Positions 1 through 9,637 of a stretch of DNA of 64,000 bases are shown one piece after another. Origin of the DNA: Comamonadaceae bacterium OS-1 (lineage in GTDB: Bacteria; Pseudomonadota; Gammaproteobacteria; Burkholderiales; Burkholderiaceae_C); contig AP026969.1 of assembly GCA_027923965.1 (NCBI GenBank), positions 3,162,001 through 3,226,000 of the forward strand, read 5' to 3'. Both the position numbers and the translations under genes were made by a program. The notes under the pieces are model-generated. The model had not been told where the DNA came from and did not search any database. It saw only the letters and a program-made list of their open reading frames with translations. Positions within the stretch are counted from its first letter, which is position 1. Each line of letters begins with the position of its first letter.

Positions 1-749
<749 letters not shown>

Positions 750-792
750 CTAAAATCAAATTTCCAGAAGCCTCTTGGGTGTCCCTGAAACA

Positions 793-820
793 CCGAAGCC
801 CCGACGAGGCGGGGCTTCGG
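793..820 (-). terminator. Hairpin after rpmA
   Basis: A perfect 10-bp stem (793-802 with 811-820) with an 8-base loop lies just past the rpmA stop on the minus strand. Only a short TGTTT follows, so it may attenuate rather than end transcription before obgE. Confidence 0.6.
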
Positions 821-850
821 GGGGATCCAAGCGATCTATTTAACCAGGGC

Positions 851-1111
851 TTAGGCCGCAGGTGTAATGACGACTTGGTGCTTGTTCATCGAACCCTTGA
901 TAGCGAAGGACACGTGGCCCGCCACCAAAGCGAACAAGGTGTGGTCCTTGCCAATACCGACATTGGTGCCGGGATGGAACTTGGTGCCACGTTGGCGAAC
1001 GATGATCGCGCCTGCGCTCACCAGTTCACCGCCGAACTTCTTCACACCCAGCATCTTGGGGTTGGAGTCGCGTCCATTTCGCGTAGAGCCGCCGCCTTTT
1101 TTCTGTGCCAT
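851..1111 (-). CDS. rpmA: 50S ribosomal protein L27
   Basis: An 86-residue ribosomal protein L27, a large-subunit protein whose N-terminus reaches towards the peptidyl transferase centre. It begins [16 protein letters not shown] and keeps the family core [12 protein letters not shown] and [10 protein letters not shown]. The length is normal. The start codon follows a short AGG about 4 bases upstream. It is 12 bases downstream of rplU and clearly co-transcribed with it. Confidence 0.98.
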   Translation of the reverse strand: MAQKKGGGSTRNGRDSNPKMLGVKKFGGELVSAGAIIVRQRGTKFHPGTNVGIGKDHTLFALVAGHVSFAIKGSMNKHQVVITPAA

Positions 1112-1123
1112 GACCTGTGCCCG

Positions 1124-1435
1124 TTATGCTGCAATCACGCCGATTTGCAGTTCGGTGAACTGCTGGCGATGACCTTGGCGTTTCATGTAGTGCTTACGAC
1201 GGCGCATTTTGAAAATGCCCACTTTGTCGTGCTTGCCGTGAGCCACTACCGTGACCGTAACCGTTGCGCCGGAAACCAAGGGCGTGCCAACCTTGATCTC
1301 GCTGCCGTTGCCGACTGCCAGAACCTGATCAAACACAATCTCTTGGCCTACGTCCGCAGCAATCTGTTCTACTTTAATTTTTTCACCAGAAGCAACACGA
1401 TACTGTTTGCCTCCGGTTTTTATGACCGCGTACAT
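1124..1435 (-). CDS. rplU: 50S ribosomal protein L21
   Basis: A 103-residue ribosomal protein L21 that binds 23S rRNA. It opens [14 protein letters not shown], as in E. coli, and has the C-terminal basic segment [14 protein letters not shown]. An in-frame GTG at 1450 would add five residues, but AGAGG lies six bases before the ATG at 1435, inside that extension, so 1435 is chosen. It is the first gene of rplU-rpmA-obgE. ispB diverges from it upstream, a common arrangement in proteobacteria. Confidence 0.97.
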   Translation of the reverse strand: MYAVIKTGGKQYRVASGEKIKVEQIAADVGQEIVFDQVLAVGNGSEIKVGTPLVSGATVTVTVVAHGKHDKVGIFKMRRRKHYMKRQGHRQQFTELQIGVIAA

Positions 1436-1483
1436 ACTTGACCTCTTCACTAAATCTGCAGACGGATTTCCACAGAGCCTTAG

Positions 1484-1513
1484 ATTCTAGCATTGTCTGG
1501 CGCTTACCACCAA
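1484..1513 (-). promoter_or_regulatory. Putative sigma70 promoter of rplU-rpmA
   Basis: Read on the minus strand, TTGGTG and TAGAAT are separated by 18 bases, about 50 bases before the rplU start. The match is good but rests on the motif alone. Confidence 0.45.
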
Positions 1514-1553
1514 TCACAGTGTTTTGGTGGGCAATTTGCGGCTGCGAACTTCC

Positions 1554-1559
1554 TATAAT
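1554..1559 (+). promoter_or_regulatory. Putative -10 box of ispB
   Basis: A perfect TATAAT lies 23 bases before the proposed ispB start. I see no good -35 at the right spacing. If it is used, the leader would be under 20 bases, which fits the lack of a clear Shine-Dalgarno. Confidence 0.35.
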
Positions 1560-1582
1560 TGCGTAACTAACCGTTTTTTACC

Positions 1583-2566
1583 TTGTCCGTCAATTCCTCC
1601 CGAACCGCCGCCGCCCTCGCCCTCATTGCCGATGACATGCGCGAGGTGGATCTTGTAATTGCACAACGCCTGGCCTCTGGCGTACCGCTGGTGGGCACCG
1701 TGTCGCAATACATCATTTCCGCTGGCGGCAAGCGCCTGCGACCGGCGATTTTGCTGCTGATGTGCGGAGCCCTGGGCTATACCGATGCGCAGCGCTTCAA
1801 TATGGCCGCCGTGGTGGAATTTATCCACACCGCCACCCTGCTGCACGACGACGTGGTGGACGAATCCACCCTGCGCCGGGGCCGCCCCACCGCCAACGAG
1901 GCCTTTGGCAACCCGGCCAGCGTGCTGGTGGGCGACTTTTTGTATTCGCGTGCCTTCCAGATGATGGTCGATGCCAAAGACATGCGCATCATGCAAATCC
2001 TGGCCGATGCCACCAATGTGATCGCCGAGGGCGAGGTAATGCAATTGGTCAACATGCACGATGCCTCGCTCGACGAAGCGGCCTACCTGCGCGTGATCCG
2101 CTCCAAAACCGCCAAGCTGTTTGAAGCCAGCGCCCGGCTGGCCGCCATCCTGTCGCACAGCACACCCGAGGTAGAGGCCGCCTGCGCCGCCTACGGCCAA
2201 GCCTTGGGCACCGCATTCCAGGTGATTGACGACGTGCTCGACTACGACGGCGATGCGGCCGAGATGGGCAAGAACCTGGGCGATGACCTGCGCGAAGGCA
2301 AGGCCACCCTGCCATTGATCGCCGCCATGCGGCGCGGCAGCCCGGAGCAATGCGCCTTGATCCGCAGCGCCATTGAAACCGGTGAAACCGAGCGCCTGGA
2401 CGAGATCATTGCGATTGTGAAAAGCACCGGCGCGCTGGACGTGACGCGCCAGGCCGCAGCCGCCGAAGCCCAGCGCGCGGTAGAGGCCACAAAGCACTTC
2501 CAGCCCAATGCCTACACCGATGGCTTGCTACAATTAGCCGCGCAATTATTGGAACGCCGCTCATAG
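1583..2566 (+). CDS. ispB: Polyprenyl (octaprenyl) diphosphate synthase
   Basis: A long-chain trans-prenyltransferase that extends farnesyl diphosphate with isopentenyl diphosphate to make the ubiquinone side chain. Both aspartate-rich motifs are present: DDVVD at residues 89-93, followed by RRGRPT, and DDVLD at 216-220. The 327-residue length fits the family. The frame opens at a TTG at 1583 without a clear ribosome-binding site; the next ATG (about 1637, MREVDLV) is an alternative. It diverges from rplU. Its product would feed the ubiquinone genes at 45-49 kb. Chain length (C40) is inferred from the lineage, not from the sequence. Confidence 0.93.
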   Translation: MSVNSSRTAAALALIADDMREVDLVIAQRLASGVPLVGTVSQYIISAGGKRLRPAILLLMCGALGYTDAQRFNMAAVVEFIHTATLLHDDVVDESTLRRGRPTANEAFGNPASVLVGDFLYSRAFQMMVDAKDMRIMQILADATNVIAEGEVMQLVNMHDASLDEAAYLRVIRSKTAKLFEASARLAAILSHSTPEVEAACAAYGQALGTAFQVIDDVLDYDGDAAEMGKNLGDDLREGKATLPLIAAMRRGSPEQCALIRSAIETGETERLDEIIAIVKSTGALDVTRQAAAAEAQRAVEATKHFQPNAYTDGLLQLAAQLLERRS

Positions 2567-2591
2567 ATTGCGGTGTCACCATCAGCTTTAT

Positions 2592-2668
2592 CGGGGTGTA
2601 GCTTAGTCAGGTAAAGCGCTACGTTCGGGACGTAGAGACCGGAGGTTCGAATCCTCTCACCCCGACCA
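2592..2668 (+). tRNA. tRNA-Pro (anticodon CGG)
   Basis: A 77-nt cloverleaf with an encoded CCA. The acceptor stem is CGGGGTG/CACCCCG, the anticodon arm CTACG-TTCGGGA-CGTAG places CGG at positions 34-36, and the T-arm loop is TTCGAAT. It follows ispB by 25 bases. No integrase or repeated 3' end lies nearby, so there is no sign that it serves as an attachment site. Confidence 0.96.
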
Positions 2669-2714
2669 AAAATTTCTAGGTAAATCAACAACTTAGAAAA
2701 ATGAAATTCAGTTA

Positions 2715-2735
2715 GTTGCTTAAAAGACAAGCAAC
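2715..2735. terminator. Short hairpin between tRNA-Pro and the GGDEF gene
   Basis: A perfect 7-bp stem GTTGCTT/AAGCAAC with a 7-base loop lies in the AT-rich gap where the tRNA and the diguanylate cyclase converge. No clear T-run follows on either strand, so the terminator role is a guess from position. Confidence 0.3.
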
Positions 2736-2777
2736 CAAGACGAATCTGCTCCGAATCTGTTACCCGGCCTCGGTAGC

Positions 2778-5678
2778 TCAGCGCCCACCTCCCGCCCGCC
2801 GCCCCCGCCCCGCCTGCTTGGCCTGGTACAGCATCGCGTCGGCGCGCGCCACCAGGTCTGCCACGTCTATTGACGCGTTGGCACTGAAAGCCACGCCGAC
2901 GCTGGCACCGAGCCGCAACGGCAAGGCACCTACATCAAACGGCTCTAGCGCCGCAGCGACCACTTTGTCGGCGACCATGCCCGCGTTGACTTCATCGCGG
3001 ATGCCAGACAACACAATCGCGAACTCGTCGCCCCCCAGTCTTGCCACCGCATCGCTGGGCCGCACCACGGCACGCAGGCGTTGCGAGAAGACCTGCAGAA
3101 CCTGGTCGCCCACGGGGTGCCCGTGCTGGTCGTTCACGGGTTTGAAATGGTCCAGATCGATGTATAGCAGGGCCAGCGAAGTCTGGGTGCCAGAGTGCGC
3201 CTGGTGGGCCATGTAGCCCTCAAAGCCGGCACGGTTCAATAGTCCGGTCAAAGGGTCCCGCTGGCTGAGTTGCAACAGGCGCTCTTCCTCGTTGCGGTGC
3301 TGGGTGATGTCTTGCGCGATCTGGACGAAGCCGTCCACGGTGCCGTCGTCCAGCCACAGCGGCACGTAGCTGATGGCCAGATGGGAATAGCTGCTGCGCC
3401 CGGGGTACTTGTTTTCGAAACTCACGGTTTCACCCACCCGCACGCGCGCGACCCACGGTCGGCTGCGCTCGTACTCGGCCTGGCCCAGGACTTCGGCCAT
3501 GGAGCGCCCGACGATCTGCTCCCGGGACGCGCCGCACCACCGCTCAAATCCACTGTTGGCAAAGCGGTAGAGGCCGTCCGTCCCCACCACGCCCACGATC
3601 ATGGGAATGGCCTCGGTGACGGACTTCAGCGTTGCGGTCTGTCGGAGCAACTGCTGCCGGGCATCCATCTCCGCAGAAATGTCCCGCATGACGGCCGAGT
3701 ACCGGTCGATGCGCCCATCCCGGTCCCGGTGGGCAATCACCATGTGGTTGACGGGCAACTCCCGCCCTCCTTCGACCAAAACCGTGGTGTCGCCCATCCA
3801 GCTTCCGCGCGCTTTGACGGCGGGAAGAATGGTGTCGATGAAGCGTTGGTTGGTGATGGGGGTATTGAACTCCGTGAAACTTCGGCCACCCAGACGGGCG
3901 TCGGGCGCGATCCCCACTGCGCGGCGAACTGCCGGATTCATGTACACCACTTCACCACGGTAATTCGACTGGACCACAAAGTCTGGCGTGGTGTCCAGAA
4001 TGGCAATCAACTCGTGCAGTGCACGCTCGGCCTCCTTGCGCACGGTGATGTCGATACCCGTCGAATAGAAGCCGCGGACCGCCCCATCCTCCGCAACATC
4101 GGGAACCATCCGGCTCTCGATGCGCCGCAACTGGCCGTTCACCATGTCGTCGTATTCGAAATGCTGGGGATGGCCGGCCAAGGCGGCATTGAGCCTGGGC
4201 TCGATCACTTCATCTGCGGATGTCTTCTTCAATTCGTCGCGTGTACGACCGATGATCTGCTCGCGGGGTACGCCAAGTCGCTGGCAATGCGCTTCGTTGA
4301 CAAACTGGAAGCGGCGCTGCGCATCCACGTAAGCGATGCGGATCGGCAAACCGTCCGAGACTTGCCGAACGAAACGCTCGCTTTCGGTCAAGCGTTGCTC
4401 CAGGCCCTTGCGCTCTGAGATGTCTTGAAAGGCCCCCACCAAGCGAACGGGCTGCGCATTTTCAAACTCCACTTCTCCAGAAGTGCGGACCCAGATCAGC
4501 CGCCCCCGCGCCGTGACCATCTGCAGCTCCAGGTCCCAGGGCAAGCCTTCGCGTATCCCGCGCTGCACCACATCCTCGATGGTCTGGCGCGCCTCCGGCA
4601 CATAGAACGCGATGGCGGTTTCCAATACCGGGACGAAGTCTTGGTCCACCTCGTGGATCCGACGGGTTTCGTCCGACCAGGTGATGGTGCCCGTCGCCAG
4701 GTCTACTTCCCATCCGCCCACACCGGCGACGCGGCCGGTCCGGTACAAAAATCCCTGGCTGGCGCGCAGTGCGTCTTCCACGCGTTTGCGGTCGGTAAAG
4801 TCCCGACCCACCGAGTGCAGCAATAGTTCGCCGTCCGCGCCCCGCTGCAGGCTGTTGGTCCAGGCGACCCAGCGCATGTGGCCATCGGGTCCGCGCATGC
4901 CGTTTTCGCTGGTGCGGACATCCCCGGTGGCAAACACCTCGGCAATCAGACGTTTGACGTTGTCCTGGGATGCGGCATCCACCTCTTCGAAGAGGTTGCT
5001 GCCCACCATCGCTTTCGGGTCGCGCTGGAACTGGCGCGCATAGGCCGGATTGACGTACACCAGCTCTCCATCGCGCCGGGCCAGAGAGACCAGTTCCGCC
5101 TGGTCTTCGATCAGTGCGCGGTGCCGGGCTTCGCTGTGGGCCAAGGCCTGCTCAAATTCGGTGCGGACAGACAAGGCCTTGCGGATGAGGTCTCGGCGCA
5201 TCTCCAGCCCCTGTGTGGCCAATCTGGCCAGGGATTGCAACATCTGGATTTGGGGTTCGGTCAGCTCACGGGGCGTGCGATCAATGACACACAGGGTGCC
5301 CACCCGGTCGCCGCTGGCCAGCGCCAGCGGCGCGCCTGCATAGAAACGGATGTGGGGATTGCCGGTGACCAGCGGGTTGTCCGTAAACCGGTCGTCGCGT
5401 GACGCGTCCGCCACGCTGAGCAAGGCATCACTCTGGATCGCGTGGGCACAAAAGGCCACGTCGCGCGGCGTTTCGTTGACGCCCGGCAGCCCGACGTTGG
5501 CCTTGAACCATTGGCGCTCGTCGTCAATGAGGCTGATCAAGGCGATCGGCACCCCACAGGTCAGCGCCGCGAGCCGGACCAACTCGTCAAACAAGGGCTC
5601 CGGCGCACTGTCCAACACCACCAACTCCCGCAACCGCGCCATGCGGGACGATTCGACGGATGCGTCCAAAGGATTCAC
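2778..5678 (-). CDS. GAF/multi-PAS diguanylate cyclase
   Basis: A cytoplasmic sensor enzyme that would make cyclic di-GMP from two GTP. An N-terminal GAF domain (about residues 25-165) is followed by about five PAS modules (roughly 180-800) and a C-terminal GGDEF domain. The active-site motif GGDEF is intact at residues 882-886. The inhibitory I-site RPSD lies five residues before it, so product inhibition is likely. No EAL domain and no membrane segment are seen. The frame can start at TTG 5696, but GGAG sits six bases before a GTG at 5678, which I prefer. The signal sensed cannot be read from the sequence. The gene stands alone between tRNA-Pro and lrgAB. Confidence 0.9.
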   Translation of the reverse strand: MNPLDASVESSRMARLRELVVLDSAPEPLFDELVRLAALTCGVPIALISLIDDERQWFKANVGLPGVNETPRDVAFCAHAIQSDALLSVADASRDDRFTDNPLVTGNPHIRFYAGAPLALASGDRVGTLCVIDRTPRELTEPQIQMLQSLARLATQGLEMRRDLIRKALSVRTEFEQALAHSEARHRALIEDQAELVSLARRDGELVYVNPAYARQFQRDPKAMVGSNLFEEVDAASQDNVKRLIAEVFATGDVRTSENGMRGPDGHMRWVAWTNSLQRGADGELLLHSVGRDFTDRKRVEDALRASQGFLYRTGRVAGVGGWEVDLATGTITWSDETRRIHEVDQDFVPVLETAIAFYVPEARQTIEDVVQRGIREGLPWDLELQMVTARGRLIWVRTSGEVEFENAQPVRLVGAFQDISERKGLEQRLTESERFVRQVSDGLPIRIAYVDAQRRFQFVNEAHCQRLGVPREQIIGRTRDELKKTSADEVIEPRLNAALAGHPQHFEYDDMVNGQLRRIESRMVPDVAEDGAVRGFYSTGIDITVRKEAERALHELIAILDTTPDFVVQSNYRGEVVYMNPAVRRAVGIAPDARLGGRSFTEFNTPITNQRFIDTILPAVKARGSWMGDTTVLVEGGRELPVNHMVIAHRDRDGRIDRYSAVMRDISAEMDARQQLLRQTATLKSVTEAIPMIVGVVGTDGLYRFANSGFERWCGASREQIVGRSMAEVLGQAEYERSRPWVARVRVGETVSFENKYPGRSSYSHLAISYVPLWLDDGTVDGFVQIAQDITQHRNEEERLLQLSQRDPLTGLLNRAGFEGYMAHQAHSGTQTSLALLYIDLDHFKPVNDQHGHPVGDQVLQVFSQRLRAVVRPSDAVARLGGDEFAIVLSGIRDEVNAGMVADKVVAAALEPFDVGALPLRLGASVGVAFSANASIDVADLVARADAMLYQAKQAGRGRRAGGGR

Positions 5679-5757
5679 GGGTATCTCCGGCAACAATTGC
5701 TTACGGTTATGCTGCCAGTCTATCGCAGGCAGAGGTAGAACACCGGGTGCAGAGCGC

Positions 5758-6474
5758 TCACCCCCACCAGCGAAACAGCAACGGCATCAAAAGCGATGAC
5801 AGCACCGCCTGCATGCCCAGCGCGATGCCCGCGTAGGCACCGGCATCGGGGTGTACCTGTAGCGCTCTGGCGGCCCCAATGCCATGGGCCGCCGTGCCCA
5901 GCGCAAAGCCGCGTACTGCCCAGGCATCGATTTTCAGCAGGTTGAACAAATACTTGCCCGACAAGGCCCCCACCAGCCCGGTCAACACCGCAAACACCGC
6001 CGACAGCGCGGGCACGCCACCGATGCGCTCGGCAATACCCATGGCCACCGGAGCGGTCACGGATTTGGGAGCCAGCGAACGCAACACATCGTCCGGCAGG
6101 TCCAGTGCCCAACCCAGCGCAAGCGCACTGCCCGCGGCGGCCAAGCCCCCCACCAACACGGCTACTGTCAGCGCCACACCGCGCTGGCGCACTTCGGCGC
6201 GGCGCTGCCACAAGGGCCAGGCCAGCGCCACCACCGCCGGGCCCAGCAGCACATGGATAAACTGGGCACCCGCAAAATACGCCGGGTACGGCGTGTGGGT
6301 CAGCACCAAAAAGCCACCCAACACCACCACCGACCACAGCACCGGGTTCGCCCACGGCGCGCGCTGCACGCGCTCGTACAGCGCCTGCACCGCCACATAG
6401 GTGAGCAAGGTGGCGGTCAAACCAAACAGCGGCGTGGCCGCCAAATACACCCAGAGTTGCACAAAGTCAGTCAT
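5758..6474 (-). CDS. LrgB/CidB family membrane protein
   Basis: A 238-residue, very hydrophobic inner-membrane protein of the LrgB family, the partner of LrgA/CidA in holin-like or metabolite-export systems. The C-terminal half carries the family stretch GIAERIGGVPALSAVFAV and the AHGIGAARAL segment. An in-frame upstream extension exists, but the ATG at 6474 overlaps the end of the lrgA homologue by eight bases (ATGACTGA), which shows translational coupling. Whether the pair affects autolysis or exports small organic acids is not known for this organism. Confidence 0.9.
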   Translation of the reverse strand: MTDFVQLWVYLAATPLFGLTATLLTYVAVQALYERVQRAPWANPVLWSVVVLGGFLVLTHTPYPAYFAGAQFIHVLLGPAVVALAWPLWQRRAEVRQRGVALTVAVLVGGLAAAGSALALGWALDLPDDVLRSLAPKSVTAPVAMGIAERIGGVPALSAVFAVLTGLVGALSGKYLFNLLKIDAWAVRGFALGTAAHGIGAARALQVHPDAGAYAGIALGMQAVLSSLLMPLLFRWWG

Positions 6475-6832
6475 GCCGACCTTTCGGCAGCGCGGGCTTG
6501 GGCAGCAGCCACTGCAGCACCCAGGCGGTGACAGCCAGGCCAATCCAGGTGGACAACACGATCACTGCCAGCAACTGCAATCCGTAGTGCGACACCAGTT
6601 GCAGGTGCGTCACCACGCCCACACCCACCGGTACAAACAGCAAAGACAAATGCGCCAGCAGCAATTCGGCCATCGCCGCCACCGGCTCGCGCACCCAGGC
6701 CCAATGCAGGGCGGGTAGCAGCAGCACCAGACCGACCACCGGGCCGGGAAACGGCAAGCCCAGCAATCGCGTCACACTCTCGCCCGCTGCCTGCAACAGC
6801 AGCAGAAACGCCAAACCACGCAGTGCCATCAT
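6467..6832 (-). CDS. LrgA/CidA family holin-like protein
   Basis: A small (about 121 residues) membrane protein with four predicted helices and the family segment LPFPGPVVGLVLLLPAL near its start. It forms an overlapping pair with the lrgB homologue. A purine-rich GGGGGA lies five bases before the ATG at 6832; the adjacent ATG at 6829 is equally possible. The LysR gene upstream ends 67 bases away on the same strand and could regulate the pair, but it more obviously faces hpaH. Confidence 0.88.
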   Translation of the reverse strand: MMALRGLAFLLLLQAAGESVTRLLGLPFPGPVVGLVLLLPALHWAWVREPVAAMAELLLAHLSLLFVPVGVGVVTHLQLVSHYGLQLLAVIVLSTWIGLAVTAWVLQWLLPKPALPKGRHD

Positions 6833-6899
6833 GGAAATCCCCCAAAAATCATCGCCAAACCAGCATAGCGGCAAAACGATGGGGCTGTGGCGGAACGGC

Positions 6900-7814
6900 T
6901 CAATGCCCGCGCCCGGGCTTGCCCAGCCGCCCCATCACATACTCGGCAAAGCCTTCGGTCGCGGGCGAGGCCACCCGGTGTGCAGACCGGTACAAACACA
7001 CCTGGCGCACCACCTCCGGGTCCACGATGCGGCGCATCACCAGCCCCTGGCGCTTGGCCCAGGGGGCCACGTAGGCGGGCGACACCGTAACGGCCAGGCC
7101 TGCAGCCGCCATGCCGAAGGCGGTAGAGATATGGTCCACCACCTCGCGGGGGCGGATGCGTTCTTCCTCGGGCAGGGCCGCGCCCATCTGCGCCACGCTG
7201 AGTTCATGGTCACGCCCGGCGGTCACCAGCGTATGGGCACGCACATCAGCCCACTGCAGTTGCGCCTGCGCCGCCAGCGGGTGGTCTTTGGCGCACCACA
7301 GCACCCAGGGGCTGCTGAACAACGGCGTGTGTAACACCGCGTCGCTGCCGGGACGGTTGGGGCCTATCGCCAGATCGACCTCGCCGCTGGCCACCACGTC
7401 GGTGAGCTGCTCCACCGCCGCATCACGGATGCGCACCACCAACTTGGGCCGCTCCCGCGTGTAGTCGCGGATCAGCGGCGGCAGGAGGGTGCTGGCGATC
7501 ACCATCGGTGCGGCAATGCGCACCAGCCCGGCGGCGCGGTTGCGCAAATCGGTGGCCGCCACCTCGGCCAGGTACAGGTGCTTGAGCACGGTTTGGGCCG
7601 AACCATAAAACTCCTTGCCCGCCGCAGACAAAGCCACCTTGCGCGTGCTGCGCTCGAACAGCTTGAAGCCCAGGCTGGACTCCAGCTCCACCACCAGTTG
7701 GCTCACGGCCGAGGGGGTCAGCGCCAGCCGGTCGGCGGCGGCGGTAAAGCTCAGCAGCTCGGCCACGGTCACAAAGGCATCGAGCTGGCGCAGGGTGTAA
7801 CGGGGCAAAGGCAT
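6900..7814 (-). CDS. LysR-type regulator, probable hpa regulator
   Basis: A 304-residue LysR-family activator/repressor. The winged helix-turn-helix is at about residues 8-66 (LDAFVTVAELLSFTAAADRL, then SAVSQLVVELE), followed by a periplasmic-binding-protein-like effector domain. The start at 7814 (MPLPRYTLRQLDAF) fits family length better than the upstream alternative. It diverges from hpaH across 121 bases, the classic position for a LysR regulator of the adjacent aromatic pathway. The effector is inferred to be an aromatic acid or pathway intermediate; the sequence does not show which. Confidence 0.9.
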   Translation of the reverse strand: MPLPRYTLRQLDAFVTVAELLSFTAAADRLALTPSAVSQLVVELESSLGFKLFERSTRKVALSAAGKEFYGSAQTVLKHLYLAEVAATDLRNRAAGLVRIAAPMVIASTLLPPLIRDYTRERPKLVVRIRDAAVEQLTDVVASGEVDLAIGPNRPGSDAVLHTPLFSSPWVLWCAKDHPLAAQAQLQWADVRAHTLVTAGRDHELSVAQMGAALPEEERIRPREVVDHISTAFGMAAAGLAVTVSPAYVAPWAKRQGLVMRRIVDPEVVRQVCLYRSAHRVASPATEGFAEYVMGRLGKPGRGH

Positions 7815-7935
7815 GGCTCTATTGTGAAGCAAAGCTAATCAATACCGCAATTTCTATCGCTTGTTGCCAGCCAGAGCCGCTTGCACACTCCGGCCTCACC
7901 CACCGCCCTCACCCACCGCCCCAGGAGACACCGGC

Positions 7936-8739
7936 ATGCTGACCCCCGATATCCACCAGGCACTGGCACGCGAACTGCACCAGGCCGAAAAAACCCGTAT
8001 CCAGGTGGAGCATTTCTCCAAACGCTACCCGGCCATGGAGATGGCCGACAGCTACGCCATCCAGCGCGCCTGGGTGCAGATCAAGCTGGACGAGGGCCGC
8101 AAGATCCTGGGCCACAAGATCGGCCTGACCTCGCGCGCCATGCAGATCTCGTCGCAGATCACCGAGCCCGACTTTGGTGCCATGACCGACGACATGCTGT
8201 TCCCCGAGGGGGCCGATATCCCGGTGCAACGCTTCATCCTGCCGCGGGTCGAGGTGGAGCTGGCCTTCATCCTCGGCAAACCACTGCGCGGCCCGAACGT
8301 GAGCATCTTTGACGTGCTGGCCGCCACCGACTACGTGGTGCCCGCGCTGGAGATCATCGACGCGCGCATCGAGCAGCTCGACCGCGTCACCAAGGCCCCA
8401 CGCAAGGTGCTCGACACCATCGCCGACAACGCCGCCAATGCGGGCATCGTCATGGGCGGCCGCCCGGTCAAGCCCGACGCGGTCGACCTGCGCTGGTGCG
8501 GCGCGCTGCTCTACAAGAACGGTGTCATCGAAGAAAGCGGCCTGGCCGCCGCCGTGCTGAACCACCCGGCCCACGGCGTGGCCTGGCTGGCCAACAAACT
8601 GGCGCCCCATGGCGAAGGGCTGGCCGCGGGCGAGGTGGTGCTGGGCGGCTCGTTCACCCGCCCGGTGGCCGGGGCGGCGGGCGACACCTTCCACGCCGAC
8701 TACGGCCCGCTGGGTGCCATCTCCTTCCGTTTCATGTGA
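7936..8739 (+). CDS. hpaH: 2-oxo-hept-4-ene-1,7-dioate hydratase
   Basis: This enzyme adds water to 2-oxohept-4-ene-1,7-dioate in the homoprotocatechuate meta-cleavage pathway. The 267-residue protein belongs to the hydratase/decarboxylase branch of the fumarylacetoacetase superfamily: [20 protein letters not shown] near the N-terminus, then the metal-site segment [13 protein letters not shown] and [16 protein letters not shown] lies nine bases before the ATG at 7936, which decides that start over an upstream TTG. It is the first gene of the hpa run, with hpaI 11 bases after it. Confidence 0.92.
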   Translation: MLTPDIHQALARELHQAEKTRIQVEHFSKRYPAMEMADSYAIQRAWVQIKLDEGRKILGHKIGLTSRAMQISSQITEPDFGAMTDDMLFPEGADIPVQRFILPRVEVELAFILGKPLRGPNVSIFDVLAATDYVVPALEIIDARIEQLDRVTKAPRKVLDTIADNAANAGIVMGGRPVKPDAVDLRWCGALLYKNGVIEESGLAAAVLNHPAHGVAWLANKLAPHGEGLAAGEVVLGGSFTRPVAGAAGDTFHADYGPLGAISFRFM

Positions 8740-8750
8740 GACCACACCCC

Positions 8751-9551
8751 ATGCAAACCCCTGACAACCTGTTCAAACAAGCCCTGGCCCGTGGCGAGGT
8801 GCAAATCGGCCTATGGCAAGCCCTGGCCGACCCGTATGCCGCGGAACTGTGCGCGGGCAGTGGCTTCGACTGGCTGCTGCTCGACGGCGAGCACGCGCCC
8901 AACGACCTGCGCAGCCTGCTCGGTGCCCTGCAAAGCGTGGCCCCCTACCCTACCCACCCGGTGGTGCGCGTGCCGCACGGCGACGCGGCGCTGATCAAGC
9001 AGGTGCTGGACATCGGTGCCACCACGCTGCTGGTGCCGATGGTCGAATCCGCCGAACAGGCCACTGCCCTGGTGCGCGCCATGCACTACCCGCCGCAGGG
9101 CCTGCGCGGCGTGGGCAGCGCCATCGCCCGCTCGGCCCGCTGGTCGCGTTACCCGAACTATTTGCACGAAGCCAACGAGCGGGTATGCCTGCTGGTGCAG
9201 GTGGAGTCGCGGGCCGCCTTGCAGGAGATCGACGCGATTGCAGCGGTGGATGGCGTGGACGGCGTGTTCATCGGCCCGGCGGACCTGTCGGCGTCGATGG
9301 GCTACCTGGATCAGCCCACGCACCCCGAGGTGCTCGCAGCGATTGACCACGCCATCGGCCGGATCCTGCACGCGGGCAAAGCCCCCGGCATTTTGTGTGC
9401 CGACGAAACCCTGGCGCGGCACTACCTGGCGCGGGGTGCCCGCTTTGTGGCCGTAGGGGTGGACACCTCGCTGCTGGTGCGCGCCACCACCGCGCTGGCC
9501 GCGCAGTTCAAGACCACGGTGGCCGTGGCCGCCCCCGGCGGAGCGTACTGA
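8751..9551 (+). CDS. hpaI: 4-hydroxy-2-oxoheptane-1,7-dioate aldolase
   Basis: A class II pyruvate aldolase that splits 4-hydroxy-2-oxoheptanedioate into pyruvate and succinic semialdehyde, the last step of the pathway. The 266-residue protein has the HpcH/HpaI signatures: [15 protein letters not shown], the metal-ligand glutamate in [10 protein letters not shown], and the phosphate/substrate-binding segment [13 protein letters not shown]. The length matches characterised HpaI. It directly follows hpaH. After the stop comes an 86-base gap holding a palindromic repeat, so the genes downstream may be expressed at a different level. Confidence 0.93.
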   Translation: MQTPDNLFKQALARGEVQIGLWQALADPYAAELCAGSGFDWLLLDGEHAPNDLRSLLGALQSVAPYPTHPVVRVPHGDAALIKQVLDIGATTLLVPMVESAEQATALVRAMHYPPQGLRGVGSAIARSARWSRYPNYLHEANERVCLLVQVESRAALQEIDAIAAVDGVDGVFIGPADLSASMGYLDQPTHPEVLAAIDHAIGRILHAGKAPGILCADETLARHYLARGARFVAVGVDTSLLVRATTALAAQFKTTVAVAAPGGAY

Positions 9552-9557
9552 GATGAC

Positions 9558-9636
9558 ACCCCCACGCTCATCGCCTCGCGTATCGCTGCCCCCCGAGGGG
9601 GCGCATCAGTGCCTTCGGGCGGCCGGGCGGCACTGA
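9558..9636 (+). repeat. Two-hairpin repeat (type K), copy 1
   Basis: The stretch has a C-rich/G-rich hairpin (CCCCCCGAGGGGG) followed by an 8-bp stem TCAGTGCC/GGCACTGA (9606-9613 with 9629-9636) around a GC-rich loop. A related copy lies at 51240-51318 inside a coding sequence, with a different but still complementary stem. Here it fills the gap between hpaI and the FAD oxidase and touches the oxidase start codon. Confidence 0.7.
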
Positions 9637-9637
9637 C

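Noticed and set aside
1124..1450. Longer rplU start at GTG 1450
   Set aside because: The Shine-Dalgarno AGAGG lies inside the extra five codons and fits the ATG at 1435, which also gives the conserved MYAVIKTGG start.
2512..2730. 72-residue minus-strand frame containing GERIRTSGLYVPNVALYL
   Set aside because: It is the antisense reading of tRNA-Pro, a well-known spurious annotation; the tRNA explains the conservation.
2592..2777. tRNA-Pro as an integration site for a mobile element
   Set aside because: No integrase, direct repeat of the tRNA 3' end or phage/plasmid gene is seen; the neighbour is a normal diguanylate cyclase gene.
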